44,051 nt of DNA, taken from Pseudomonadota bacterium (GTDB lineage Bacteria; Pseudomonadota; Gammaproteobacteria; Burkholderiales; Gallionellaceae). Shown one piece after another: positions 20,641 through 31,526 of the stretch. The DNA lies in the NCBI GenBank assembly GCA_021783995.1, contig JAJXTH010000020.1, positions 1 to 44,051 on the forward strand. Direction: 5' to 3'. Made by a program: the position numbers and the translations under genes. Below the pieces are notes generated by a model. That model saw only the letters and a list, made by a program, of their open reading frames with translations. It made no database searches and was not told the DNA's origin. How positions within the stretch are numbered: position 1 is the first letter of the stretch; each line of letters begins with the position of its first letter.

Positions 20641-20664
20641 CACGAGGGGCTTGCGCCCCCCGTG
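20641..20664 (-). promoter_or_regulatory. intercistronic hairpin between pstS and pstC
   Basis: In the minus-strand RNA, CACGGGGGGC-GCAA-GCCCCUCGUG forms a continuous 10-bp stem (one G-U pair) with a GNRA tetraloop, 22 bases after the pstS stop, followed by UUGUUAU. It may protect the pstS 3' end or cause partial termination, giving more PstS than permease. Confidence 0.6.
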
Positions 20665-20686
20665 ATTATAACCGCATCTGTGCTAC

Positions 20687-21730
20687 TTACTTCCAGACTG
20701 CATGACCCTGTGCATCCTTGATCTCGGCCTTCCAGGCACTGCGGATCAGGTTCGCCACAGACTCGGGCATGGGGACGTAGTCCAGCGATTCAGCCATCTT
20801 GCTTCCGTTCTTGAATGACCAGTCAAAGAACTTCAGTACGGCTTCGGCCGACTCGGGCTTGTCCTGGGTCGTGTGCATCAGCACGAAGGTCGAGCCCATG
20901 ATGGGCCAGCTGCTCTTGCCCGGCTCGTCGGTCAGGATCTCGTAGAAACCGGGAGCCTTGTCCCACTTCGCTCCGGATGCTGCAGCCCTGAAGCTCTCGT
21001 TGCCGGGCTGGACGAACTGGCCGTCGTGGTTCTTCATCTGCACGTAGTTCATCTTGTTCTGCAGCGCATATGCGTATTCGACATAGCCGATAGAACCCTT
21101 GATGCGCTGGACATAGGAGGCCACACCCTCGTTACCCTTGCCGCCGGTGCCGGTCTTCCAGGAAACCGCTGTTCCCTCGCCCACCGTCGACTTCCACTCG
21201 GGGCTCACCTTGGAGAGATAATTGGTGAAGATGAAGCTCGTGCCGGAGCCGTCAGAACGATGCACCACGGTGATGTTCTGGTCGGAAAGCTTGACACCCT
21301 TGTTAAGCGCGGCGATCGCAGCATCGTTCCACTTGGTGATCTTGCCGAGATAGATGTTTGCGAGAACCGTACCGTCGAGCCTCAATGAGCCTGCAGCAAC
21401 GCCTTCCAGATTGACCACAGGCACTACCGCGCCGTTGACCGCCGGGAACTGCATCAGGCCGTTTTTCTTCAGATCTTCAGGTGTCAAGGGCATGTCGGAT
21501 GCGCCGAAATCCACGGTCTTGGCTTCGATCTGCTTGATGCCGCCGCCGGAGCCGATGGACTGGTAATTCATGCTGGTGCCTGACTGCGTCTTGTAGGCTT
21601 CAGCCCACTTTGCGGCGATAGGATAGATGAAGGTCGAACCCGCACCTGTGATGTCGGTTGCAAAGCTTGCGCCTGCATATGCAAAGGCGGTGGCGGCGGT
21701 CATTGCGACAAGAATTTGCTTGAGTTTCAT
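20687..21730 (-). CDS. pstS: phosphate-binding periplasmic protein PstS
   Basis: The solute receptor for high-affinity phosphate uptake. In 347 residues a signal peptide (1-24, ending ASFA) is followed by '[22 protein letters not shown]', '[28 protein letters not shown]' and '[17 protein letters not shown]', which contain the phosphate-ligand Ser, Asp and Arg residues. ATG 21730 has AGGAGAAATC before it; the frame continues upstream to 21790 without a signal-peptide rationale. A candidate Pho box and -10 lie upstream. Confidence 0.98.
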   Translation of the reverse strand: MKLKQILVAMTAATAFAYAGASFATDITGAGSTFIYPIAAKWAEAYKTQSGTSMNYQSIGSGGGIKQIEAKTVDFGASDMPLTPEDLKKNGLMQFPAVNGAVVPVVNLEGVAAGSLRLDGTVLANIYLGKITKWNDAAIAALNKGVKLSDQNITVVHRSDGSGTSFIFTNYLSKVSPEWKSTVGEGTAVSWKTGTGGKGNEGVASYVQRIKGSIGYVEYAYALQNKMNYVQMKNHDGQFVQPGNESFRAAASGAKWDKAPGFYEILTDEPGKSSWPIMGSTFVLMHTTQDKPESAEAVLKFFDWSFKNGSKMAESLDYVPMPESVANLIRSAWKAEIKDAQGHAVWK

Positions 21731-21796
21731 GATTTCTCCTGTTAGGTGGTTTGCCTTGGTAGCCGTGCTGCCAGGCGCAAAGCATTTCAAAGCTGC

Positions 21797-21833
21797 ATCA
21801 TATTATTTATGAAATATGACAGTATTATTACAT
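21797..21833 (-). promoter_or_regulatory. candidate Pho box and -10 for pstSCAB
   Basis: On the minus strand two 7-base direct repeats, ATGTAAT and CTGTCAT, are spaced by AATA, the 11-base periodicity of PhoB boxes (consensus CTGTCAT). A TATGAT -10 follows after 13 bases (21797-21802). The box overlaps the last codons of the upstream corA-like gene. Confidence 0.6.
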
Positions 21834-23141
21834 CCTGAGAGGTGGGTGCGCCATCCTTTGCTGTCCCCGTCTTGCCTTGCGCCGCTCTGTACGGCGCAAC
21901 CCAAGGAAAGTCAGCCAGCCCACGAAAATCATGCCCAGTATAAATGCAGGATAGGAAAGGGATCTGGGTACATGCTCGGTCATCGCCGAATACTCCGACA
22001 TGCCGCCTATGCCGGCCAGTAGGTTGAGCGGCATGAATACCACGCTGATGATGGTCAGCCGCTTGATGTCCTTGTTCTGGTTGATGTTGATCGAGCTGTC
22101 GGTCGCATCCATCAGGAAGTTGATCTTGTTGAACAGGAATGCGGTATGCCCATCGAGTGACTCGATGTCGCGCAGTATCTCGCGCACGTTTTCATGCTGC
22201 GCATCCGTCAGGAATTTCGCGCGCATCAGAAAGGACAATGCGCGCCGCGTATCAAGCACGTTGCGGCGTATGCGCCCGTTGATATCCTCCTCCTCCGCGA
22301 TGGCAGTCAGGATTTCAGCAGCCTCCTCGTCAGTGATGCGCGACTTCAACACCTGTTTTCCGACCTCTCCCAGATCAGAATAGACGTCCTCCAGCGCATT
22401 GGCGGAATATTCGACGTCCGCCGCATAAAGATCCAGCAGAACGTCTCTGGCCTCCGATACATATCCGGTCTTTGCTCGCGCTCTCAATCGCTGCAGGCGA
22501 AAAACCGGCAATTCCTCGCTGCGCACCGAAAACAACATGCCCTTGTGCAGCACAAAGGCCACCGCCACGTTGCGCGACTCGTCCTCACGGTCGAGAAGAA
22601 AGTCCGAATGCAGGTGCACCTCATCTCCATCCCCTACATAAAACCGCGCGCTGGTCTCGAGATCGGTGAGCGACTTTGGATTGGGCAGATCCACTTCAAA
22701 TATCTCCCTCGCCCATGCGATCTGCTCGTCGTCTGGCGCGACCAGGTCTATCCAGATCGGCTGGGCGTGAGCAAGATCCTCCCGGCCCTCTATCGGAATC
22801 TGTCTCAGGCGCCCTTCGAACAGGTCGAACACCCTCATGTTCATGCCCGGGTTCTGCAGCTTTTCATCGGCGACCAGATCTGATCGGACATCCCTGGGCA
22901 TAAGCCGCAGCATCTCCTCCTTGCGCTCATCGCTCACCAGCTGCCAGACGATCTCCCGGTCCTCTCTTGAAAGCGCCTCGACGATACCCGCTACTGCAGA
23001 CAAGTCGAGTTCTTCCAATCGCGCCTTCAGTTCTGCTAGATGCTGCTTGTGCGCCAGCGTTTCGATCAGCCTGTGCTTCTGCAGCAGTCTGTGAACCTGC
23101 CAGAGATGTTTTTGCATGACTTCATGATCTGTGTCCAGCAT
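21828..23141 (-). CDS. CorA-family divalent cation transporter with MgtE_N-like N-terminus
   Basis: A 437-residue CorA-superfamily protein. Two C-terminal membrane helices ('LTIISVVFMPLNLLAGIGG' and 'YPAFILGMIFVGWLTFLGL') flank the pore loop. The canonical GMN motif reads GMS-E ('GGMSEYSAM'). Residues about 25-95 ('HLAELKARLEELDLSAVAGIVEALSREDREIVW...') resemble the MgtE_N helical superdomain, which standard CorA lacks. The cytoplasmic funnel domain is long and acidic. ATG 23141 is chosen because AAGGA lies 11 bases upstream; ATG 23153 is possible but abuts the AAGG. The N-to-S change makes ion choice uncertain. Confidence 0.82.
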   Translation of the reverse strand: MLDTDHEVMQKHLWQVHRLLQKHRLIETLAHKQHLAELKARLEELDLSAVAGIVEALSREDREIVWQLVSDERKEEMLRLMPRDVRSDLVADEKLQNPGMNMRVFDLFEGRLRQIPIEGREDLAHAQPIWIDLVAPDDEQIAWAREIFEVDLPNPKSLTDLETSARFYVGDGDEVHLHSDFLLDREDESRNVAVAFVLHKGMLFSVRSEELPVFRLQRLRARAKTGYVSEARDVLLDLYAADVEYSANALEDVYSDLGEVGKQVLKSRITDEEAAEILTAIAEEEDINGRIRRNVLDTRRALSFLMRAKFLTDAQHENVREILRDIESLDGHTAFLFNKINFLMDATDSSININQNKDIKRLTIISVVFMPLNLLAGIGGMSEYSAMTEHVPRSLSYPAFILGMIFVGWLTFLGLRRTERRKARRGQQRMAHPPLRM

Positions 23142-23248
23142 AATCGGGCCCATCCTTGAATTTGGCGCGAATTCTAGCTCAATTCGGAAGTTCGAAAGCG
23201 TTCAGATGCAAGCTGGCCAGGCCTAATCGCAAAGACAAAAAATGACAG

Positions 23249-23277
23249 TTGAATGTTTCCGTCCGTTCCTGTAGAAT
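23249..23277 (+). promoter_or_regulatory. sigma-70 promoter for rpmB-rpmG
   Basis: TTGAAT and TAGAAT are spaced by exactly 17 bases, ending 34 bases before the rpmB ATG. Each hexamer departs little from consensus, fitting a strong ribosomal protein promoter. Confidence 0.7.
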
Positions 23278-23311
23278 CCGCGCTCTTTTGAAAATCGGTT
23301 GGAGTAGAAGC

Positions 23312-23548
23312 ATGGCACGAGTATGTCAGGTGACGGGCAAAGGCCCGATGAGCGGAAACAATGTTTCTCATGCGAACAACAAAACCAAGCGTCGTTTCTT
23401 GCCTAATCTGCAGCGCCGCCGCTTCTGGGTCGAATCTGAAAACCGCTGGGTCAGCCTGCGCCTGACCAATGCAGGATTGCGCACCATAGACAAGAACGGC
23501 ATCGAATCCGTGCTGTCTGACATGCGCGCGCGCGGCGAAAAAATCTAA
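23312..23548 (+). CDS. rpmB: 50S ribosomal protein L28
   Basis: A 78-residue L28 with the classic start [23 protein letters not shown] and '[14 protein letters not shown]'. Only one cysteine is present, so this is the zinc-independent (C-minus) form. The ATG at 23312 has GGAG about 9 bases upstream; the frame runs on to 23249 but overlaps the promoter. rpmG follows 12 bases later. Confidence 0.98.
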   Translation: MARVCQVTGKGPMSGNNVSHANNKTKRRFLPNLQRRRFWVESENRWVSLRLTNAGLRTIDKNGIESVLSDMRARGEKI

Positions 23549-23560
23549 GGAGCACAGAAA

Positions 23561-23716
23561 ATGCGTGAAAAAATCAAACTTGAATCCAGCGCGGGAACCG
23601 GCCATTTTTACACGGCCGACAAGAACAAGCGCACTACGCCAGAAAAGATCGAGATGAAGAAGTACGATCCGGTGGCGCGCAAGCATGTGATGTATAAGGA
23701 AACCAAGCTGAAGTGA
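23561..23716 (+). CDS. rpmG: 50S ribosomal protein L33
   Basis: A 51-residue protein, [20 protein letters not shown]... ending KETKLK, which is L33 without the CXXC pairs (C-minus form). TAAGGAGCACAG before the ATG is a strong ribosome site. It completes the rpmB-rpmG operon and is followed by a clear terminator. Confidence 0.97.
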   Translation: MREKIKLESSAGTGHFYTADKNKRTTPEKIEMKKYDPVARKHVMYKETKLK

Positions 23717-23741
23717 TTCAGCCGGGTTGTCCAATGAAAAT

Positions 23742-23764
23742 GCCCGCTCAAGCGGGCTTTTTAT
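23742..23764 (+). terminator. Rho-independent terminator of rpmB-rpmG
   Basis: GCCCGC-TCAA-GCGGGC followed by TTTTTATT, 25 bases after the rpmG stop. Confidence 0.88.
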
Positions 23765-23804
23765 TGCCGGCCCATCTAGAACGTTTCATAACGGGAGAAA
23801 CACC

Positions 23805-23924
23805 GTGAACAGTTATATCGAATTGGCGTTGCTGTGGGCCTGGGTGATCGGCTTCCTGGGGACATTGATTTATCTGCACAAGAAGAAGCACTTCCCCAAC
23901 GGCACGGGCAAGCCGCTGCACTGA
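23805..23924 (+). CDS. small single-helix membrane protein, 39 aa
   Basis: A short frame starting at GTG 23805 with GGGAGAAACACC upstream. It encodes one transmembrane helix (about residues 6-24, ELALLWAWVIGFLGTLIYL) followed by a basic tail HKKKHFPNGTGKPLH. No family is recognised. It sits after the rpmG terminator and faces nnrS, with 9 bases between stops. Its size, topology and good ribosome site favour a real gene. Confidence 0.5.
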   Translation: MNSYIELALLWAWVIGFLGTLIYLHKKKHFPNGTGKPLH

Positions 23925-23933
23925 GCCGGCGGA

Positions 23934-25097
23934 TCAACCCTGCATGCGACTCTGATCGGGTTTCACAAGCATGGGCGCATACACTAAGACAAACAGCGCA
24001 AACGCAAAAAGCCACAGCGTCTGAGCGATGGCCAGCCACAGCAGATAATGCAGAGGCGAGATCAAGGGCAATAGCACCCGGGTTGCATAGGTCGCAACCA
24101 TCGAGACAAACATCGGAAACAGCAGCCTGGAATGCCTTTGTATGCCGCGGCCGGTGTGGGCCAGCGATACACGCGCCATCATGCCCATCGCGATCATGCC
24201 GACACCGCCCACCGCAAACGCATGCAGCGCGAGATAAGGCGGCAGGAAAATGAAAGCCTCGATCACTTTCAGGAAAAATCCGAACACAGCTCCTGCATAA
24301 CCCAAATACAAAACCCACAGCAGCGGTTTCTTCCAGATACCCCAGGTGTGCCAGCCCGCCAGCCGCCACGCATGAAGCGCAAACAGCAAACCAGCGAGTA
24401 TTGCCGAAGCAGCGGCATTGCGCCAGAACACATCGGCAATCAGGAACAGCACGAACACATAGATTGCAAAACGGTCCAACCACAGGCTGTTCTTCAGTTT
24501 CACAGGATAGCCTACGCCCTGCTCGATGAAAAAAGGCAACACGCGCCGCGCCATGCTGAAGATAAGCGCAAGCAGAACGTACAAGCCGGCCTGCAAGCCC
24601 CAGTCGACGCCCTGCTTCAGCACCCCCGATTCGCCGAAGTAGAAACTCAGATTGGCCAGCATCAGAAGCACCAGTTTCGATGCGATGCCGATCTGCTGAT
24701 ACTGCCTCGCTCTCAGGATGGACGCAAAGACCGCACCGATGAGCCACATGTCAAACAGGAGGTCCGGTAGCGCCATGGACCATCCCGACATTCCCGCCAT
24801 ACGTGCCGCCACCCACAGCGCGGCAAGCCCCGCCAGCGGGTAACCGTGAAGCGTGTCGAAACGGGTCCAGTTGCGCACTGCGGTCAACAGGAATCCGGCT
24901 GCAACCGCCATGCCATAGCCGAAGATCATTTCATGCGCATGCCAGTGCAGGGGAGAAAGCATCAGTTGCGGCGACGTCCAGCCATAAACATAAATGGCTC
25001 CCCAGACTGACATCGAAATTACGGAAAACAGGGTCGCCAGCAGAAAAAACGGGCGGAACCCAAGGCTCCACAGGACGGGAATGGCGCGATGCTTCAT
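23934..25097 (-). CDS. nnrS: NnrS-family heme/copper membrane protein
   Basis: A polytopic protein of about 387 residues with roughly 12 hydrophobic segments. NnrS signatures are the start 'LWSLGFRPFFLLATLFS', 'LHWHAHEMIFGYGMAVAAGFLLTAVRNWT', 'ALHAFAVGGVGMIAMGMMARVSLAHTGR' and conserved His residues that bind heme and copper. NnrS proteins relieve nitric oxide stress and are often controlled by NO or nitrite regulators. ATG 25097 matches the family start; GTG 25115, with AGGA 8 bases upstream, is a credible alternative. Inverted repeats lie upstream. Confidence 0.92.
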   Translation of the reverse strand: MKHRAIPVLWSLGFRPFFLLATLFSVISMSVWGAIYVYGWTSPQLMLSPLHWHAHEMIFGYGMAVAAGFLLTAVRNWTRFDTLHGYPLAGLAALWVAARMAGMSGWSMALPDLLFDMWLIGAVFASILRARQYQQIGIASKLVLLMLANLSFYFGESGVLKQGVDWGLQAGLYVLLALIFSMARRVLPFFIEQGVGYPVKLKNSLWLDRFAIYVFVLFLIADVFWRNAAASAILAGLLFALHAWRLAGWHTWGIWKKPLLWVLYLGYAGAVFGFFLKVIEAFIFLPPYLALHAFAVGGVGMIAMGMMARVSLAHTGRGIQRHSRLLFPMFVSMVATYATRVLLPLISPLHYLLWLAIAQTLWLFAFALFVLVYAPMLVKPDQSRMQG

Positions 25098-25150
25098 GTC
25101 CTCATTGATTGGCACGATGAAAATCCTGCGAAACGACCGGCAATGATTTA

Positions 25151-25192
25151 TCAAAAATACATCATTTTTTGATCATATCACAATATGATATG
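25151..25192. promoter_or_regulatory. two inverted repeats upstream of nnrS
   Basis: In an AT-rich gap lie TCAAAAA (25151-25157) with TTTTTGA (25166-25172), and CATATCA (25174-25180) with TGATATG (25186-25192), a perfect 7-base repeat with a 5-base spacer. The overlapping TTGATCATATCACAA resembles FNR/CRP-type sites but its half-sites are one base off the normal spacing. They are candidate operators for nnrS. Confidence 0.4.
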
Positions 25193-25237
25193 AATATGGT
25201 GACCGGAACCGGCTGGCACGCCCAACCTTCGCCGACT

Positions 25238-27583
25238 TCAGCGCCCCGAAGGTTTCAGATGCTTTTTCGCGAAGCTTGCTGCGGGCAGCGGTTTTTCAAA
25301 CAAAAATCCCTGCATCTCGTCGCAGCCAAGCTCACGCAGCAGCTCGAGCTGCCTCTCGGTTTCGACCCCTTCCGCAACCACGTTGAGCTTCAGCGCATGC
25401 GCGAGATTGACGACACTTGAGACCAGTGCGATGCCAGCCCCGCCTTCAGTCATGTCGAGAACGAAGGAGCGGTCTATCTTCAGCGTGTTCACCGGCAATC
25501 TGGAGAGCAAGGCAAGCGAGGAAAAACCGGTGCCAAAATCGTCAATCGAAACATGCGCGCCCATCTCACGTATCGCGTTCAGGCTGACGACATTTCTCTG
25601 CACGTCCTCCATGATCATGCTTTCTGTGATCTCGATCTCGAGCCCTTCTGAAGCGCGATGATCCAGCCCGATGTTATGCCCCACTTCAGAGACGAAACCA
25701 GGGTTGCGCAACTGCAGTGCAGACACGTTGACCGCGATGCGCACGGCCGCAAGACCCGCATCCAGCCAGCCCAAATAATCGGCGATGGCCTGGCGCAGCG
25801 CCCAGCGCCCGACCTCGTGAATCAGCCCCGTCTCTTCCAGAACAGGAATGAAGTCCCCGGGTGCGACCAGGCCTGTCTTGGGGTCGTTCCAGCGAATCAG
25901 CGCCTCGGCGCTGGTGACCTTTTCGCTCGCAAGATTCACCTTGGGCTGGTAATGGAGCACGAATTCATGTTTTTCGATCGCCTCCCTTAAGCGGTTCTCC
26001 AGCGCGAGCTTGCCGGCCACTGCCTCGGTCATTTTCCGTGCATGGAAAAGATAGCGGTCGCCGCTCTTCTTGGCCATCTTGAGCGCAGCCTCTGCGTTGT
26101 TGAACAGCGTATCCACATTGTTTCCATCGTCTGGGAAGATCGCGATGCCCGCCTTGGCTGCGACGCGGAACACCGCATCGTCAAGTTGGAACGCCTGTTC
26201 CATGAAGGCTTTCGAAAGCTTGTCGAACAGTCTTGTCAGATCGCCTTCCTGCCTCACTTCCGGCATGACGACCGCAAAATGATCCGCATTGATGCGTGCC
26301 AGCAAATTCTCCCCGCCCGTGTTGCGCTTCAACCATTCCGCCACATGCTTGAGCAGCGCGTCGCCCGCCGCCCTGCCCAGGCTGTCGTTGAAATTCTTGA
26401 AGCGCTCGAGATCGATCAACACCATCGCGAGCTTGTGTCCGTTGTCATCCGCGCTGCGCATGAATTGCCCGACGCGCTCGAAAAAAAGCGTGCGGTTGGC
26501 AAGGCCCGTGATTGCATCGTAGTACGCGAGATAATTGAGTCTTTCCTGCTTGTCGATGTGATCGACCGAAAACTCGATGTCATGGATCAGTTCATTCAGG
26601 AGCTTCATCTCTTCCTGATGGAAGAAATCGGTTTCTCCGGCATAAAGTGCGATCACGCCTATCGCCTGGCCTGAAACGAACAGCGGCATCACCGCCATTG
26701 AATGCACACCCGACTCGGCGTATTGCCTGCCGAACACAACCTGGGGATCGTTCATTACATCGTTGGATACGATGATCCGCTTTTCCCTGACCGCGCGGGC
26801 AACCATCGTTGTCCCGCTTCTGCTCGATGAAAGTATGCCCCGGATTGCGTCCATGAGTTTCTCGTCCTTGCCAGCCGAGGCGCAGGGAACGATCTTCAGC
26901 GTATTGATCTCCACGGTACACAGCATCGCCATGCGGAACCCGCCTGTCTCGACGGCGATTCGGCACGCCTCATGGTAAAGCTCTTCACGGCCAGGCACGC
27001 GCACGATCAGCGCATTGATGCCGCTCAGCATCGCATAGACACGATTCAAGTAGAGTATCCTCGCCGCGGATTTCTTGCGCTCGGTGATGTCCTGGATCAT
27101 GCAAAGATGGCAAGGTCTGCTCTTGTCTTCCACTTTAAGCGGCGTGATCGTCATGTCTATCCACACGGCTTTCCCATCGGCGTGGAGATAGCGCTTCTCC
27201 ATCTGGAAGCCGCTGATCTTTCCAGCATTCATCAGCGCCATGTTTTCCAGATCCGCCTGGATGTCATCCGGATGCGTGATCTGCAGCCAGTCTATGTGCT
27301 TCAGCTCGTCCACGGGCCTACCGGCAATTTCGGCGAATCGCGGATTGGCATCAAGGATATGCCCGGTGAGCGAGTCTATCATCGCAATGCCGATGGGAGA
27401 CTGCATGAACATGACCCTGAAGCGTTCCTCGCTTGCCTTCAGCGCCTGCTCTGCCTTGAGCATCCTGTCCCTGAATTCGAGTTCGGCACTGAAAGACCCT
27501 GCATCCGCCTGCAAGCCATGCTCATTGATCAAAGCACGCAAGGGGGCTTCATCATTGCCTTCGACGATCTGGATTCGGGCCAT
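25238..27583 (-). CDS. PAS-GAF-GGDEF-EAL protein, predicted c-di-GMP phosphodiesterase
   Basis: A 781-residue signalling protein without transmembrane helices. Order: leader with coiled coil (1-55), PAS/PAC (about 55-170), GAF (about 180-340), GGDEF-fold (350-515) and EAL (525-775). The GGDEF site reads NADHF (432-436), so cyclase activity is unlikely. The EAL site looks active: E560-A-L, '[10 protein letters not shown]' (681-690), KIDR (702-705) and 'EGVET' (738-742). The prediction is c-di-GMP hydrolysis tuned by PAS/GAF input, with the GGDEF part possibly sensing GTP. It follows a small periplasmic protein gene by 23 bases. The MshEN-type pilus ATPase in the window is a plausible downstream c-di-GMP target, by inference. 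Confidence 0.93.
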   Translation of the reverse strand: MARIQIVEGNDEAPLRALINEHGLQADAGSFSAELEFRDRMLKAEQALKASEERFRVMFMQSPIGIAMIDSLTGHILDANPRFAEIAGRPVDELKHIDWLQITHPDDIQADLENMALMNAGKISGFQMEKRYLHADGKAVWIDMTITPLKVEDKSRPCHLCMIQDITERKKSAARILYLNRVYAMLSGINALIVRVPGREELYHEACRIAVETGGFRMAMLCTVEINTLKIVPCASAGKDEKLMDAIRGILSSSRSGTTMVARAVREKRIIVSNDVMNDPQVVFGRQYAESGVHSMAVMPLFVSGQAIGVIALYAGETDFFHQEEMKLLNELIHDIEFSVDHIDKQERLNYLAYYDAITGLANRTLFFERVGQFMRSADDNGHKLAMVLIDLERFKNFNDSLGRAAGDALLKHVAEWLKRNTGGENLLARINADHFAVVMPEVRQEGDLTRLFDKLSKAFMEQAFQLDDAVFRVAAKAGIAIFPDDGNNVDTLFNNAEAALKMAKKSGDRYLFHARKMTEAVAGKLALENRLREAIEKHEFVLHYQPKVNLASEKVTSAEALIRWNDPKTGLVAPGDFIPVLEETGLIHEVGRWALRQAIADYLGWLDAGLAAVRIAVNVSALQLRNPGFVSEVGHNIGLDHRASEGLEIEITESMIMEDVQRNVVSLNAIREMGAHVSIDDFGTGFSSLALLSRLPVNTLKIDRSFVLDMTEGGAGIALVSSVVNLAHALKLNVVAEGVETERQLELLRELGCDEMQGFLFEKPLPAASFAKKHLKPSGR

Positions 27584-27606
27584 GTTCTCTATTTGAACTG
27601 CTCGAT

Positions 27607-27945
27607 TTATTTTGCAGGCGAATCCGCTGCGGCGGCCTTGGTGTCGGAGGCCAGATTGCCGAAATAGATCGTCTTGAACGTCTTCTTCAGAGACGGACTC
27701 TTGAAGTCATGCAGCACCATCGCCTTCTCGATTTCCACGCGATCCCCCCTGGCAATCTTAGCCCGGCTCACAGCCGCCCACGTTTCTTCCTTTGCGGTTT
27801 TCAGATGCACATAGGTATAGATGGACACATCCTTCGCTTCGATCACTTCGCCCTTGAGCGTGAAAAGCGGCGGCGGTGGCGGTATCTCGTCCGCCAGGGC
27901 AGATGCAGAAAAGAAAATCAGACAGACGGAAAACAGTGCATTCAT
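27607..27945 (-). CDS. small periplasmic OB-like (NrfJ-like) protein
   Basis: A 112-residue exported protein: signal peptide ending SALA, a poly-Pro stretch (IPPPPPL), then a small beta domain ('[47 protein letters not shown]'). That pattern resembles periplasmic OB-fold or NrfJ-type proteins that contain 'YTYL.L' and 'W.A'; the assignment is tentative. ATG 27945 is chosen since AAAGGA lies 8 bases upstream; ATG 27954 abuts that sequence. It lies between rluE and the EAL gene on the same strand. Confidence 0.6.
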   Translation of the reverse strand: MNALFSVCLIFFSASALADEIPPPPPLFTLKGEVIEAKDVSIYTYVHLKTAKEETWAAVSRAKIARGDRVEIEKAMVLHDFKSPSLKKTFKTIYFGNLASDTKAAAADSPAK

Positions 27946-27967
27946 AAAAATCATCCTTTGAAAAAAA

Positions 27968-30814
<2,847 letters not shown>

Positions 30815-31237
30815 CTAGCGAACGACGCCGGGCACCTGATTGCCCTTGGAGTACATGCACTGCTCGTAGGCGTTGTTGTACTGCATCTGGATCATGTTGC
30901 CGGCCTGATCTGTCGAATCGCCGCCCGATGCCGTGCCTGCAAGCGCACCCACGCCCGCGCCTACGCCCGCGCCCTGATGGTTGCCGACCGCAGCGCCAAG
31001 GCCCGCCCCCAGAAGCGCGCCCAGGGTCGCCCTGCCCACAGCGCCGGTGTTAGCCGAACTGGCCTGACCTGCAACCTGGGACTGCGCATACTGCTTACAC
31101 GCTTCCTGATCCTGCTGGAACACTTCGAAAGGCTTGTTGGGGCTCGGCATCACCAGCACGGTCGGCCCCATTGGCGTCGACGCACAGGCGGCGAGCAGAA
31201 GCGAACCTGCGACTGCGATTTTCTTGCCGTGTTTCAT
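30815..31237 (-). CDS. glycine-zipper lipoprotein
   Basis: A 140-residue lipoprotein: signal peptide with lipobox LAAC (Cys about 18), an N-terminal stretch with 'FQQDQEACKQYA', then a Gly/Ala zipper (about 70-108, 'ALLGAGLGAAVGNHQGAGVGAGVGALAG') and a C-terminal 'YNNAYEQCMYSKGNQVPG'. The pattern matches YMGG/OmpA-like glycine-zipper envelope proteins of unknown role. GAGGAAG precedes the ATG. In the 289 bases between this gene and mshL I see no other gene and no confident promoter. Confidence 0.85.
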   Translation of the reverse strand: MKHGKKIAVAGSLLLAACASTPMGPTVLVMPSPNKPFEVFQQDQEACKQYAQSQVAGQASSANTGAVGRATLGALLGAGLGAAVGNHQGAGVGAGVGALAGTASGGDSTDQAGNMIQMQYNNAYEQCMYSKGNQVPGVVR

Positions 31238-31526
31238 GTCTGTCTTCCTCGATAACGTGACGAATTGCGCAAGGATAGATGCAAACGCATCGCGAAAGTT
31301 CAGTGGCCGCGCGTTTTGCAGTCCATTTGCCTCGGATCAGGCTATCACGAAGCATTCCGATTTTCAATTTCAATTCGCCGGTTTGCCTATGCATTCCGGC
31401 ATATTGACCCGGACTGGCCAGAAATGGAAAACTTAGACCGCCGTATCGATCAGTCAGCCCGTGCAAAATCGGGCCCGCGCCTCCTGCAATCCTTGCCATT
31501 CACTGCATGTTCACGAAGGACGGATT

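Noticed and set aside
25168..25183. FNR or CRP site in the nnrS upstream region
   Set aside because: TTGATCATATCACAA has half-sites one base off the required spacing, so I report only the inverted repeats.
25196..25222. Terminator after the EAL gene (CCGGAACCGG)
   Set aside because: The palindrome has too short a loop and no T-run.
31303..31320. Sigma-54-like TGGCCGCGCGTTTTGCA upstream of mshL
   Set aside because: GG and GC are 11 bases apart rather than 10, and the distance to mshL is over 200 bases, so it is not convincing.
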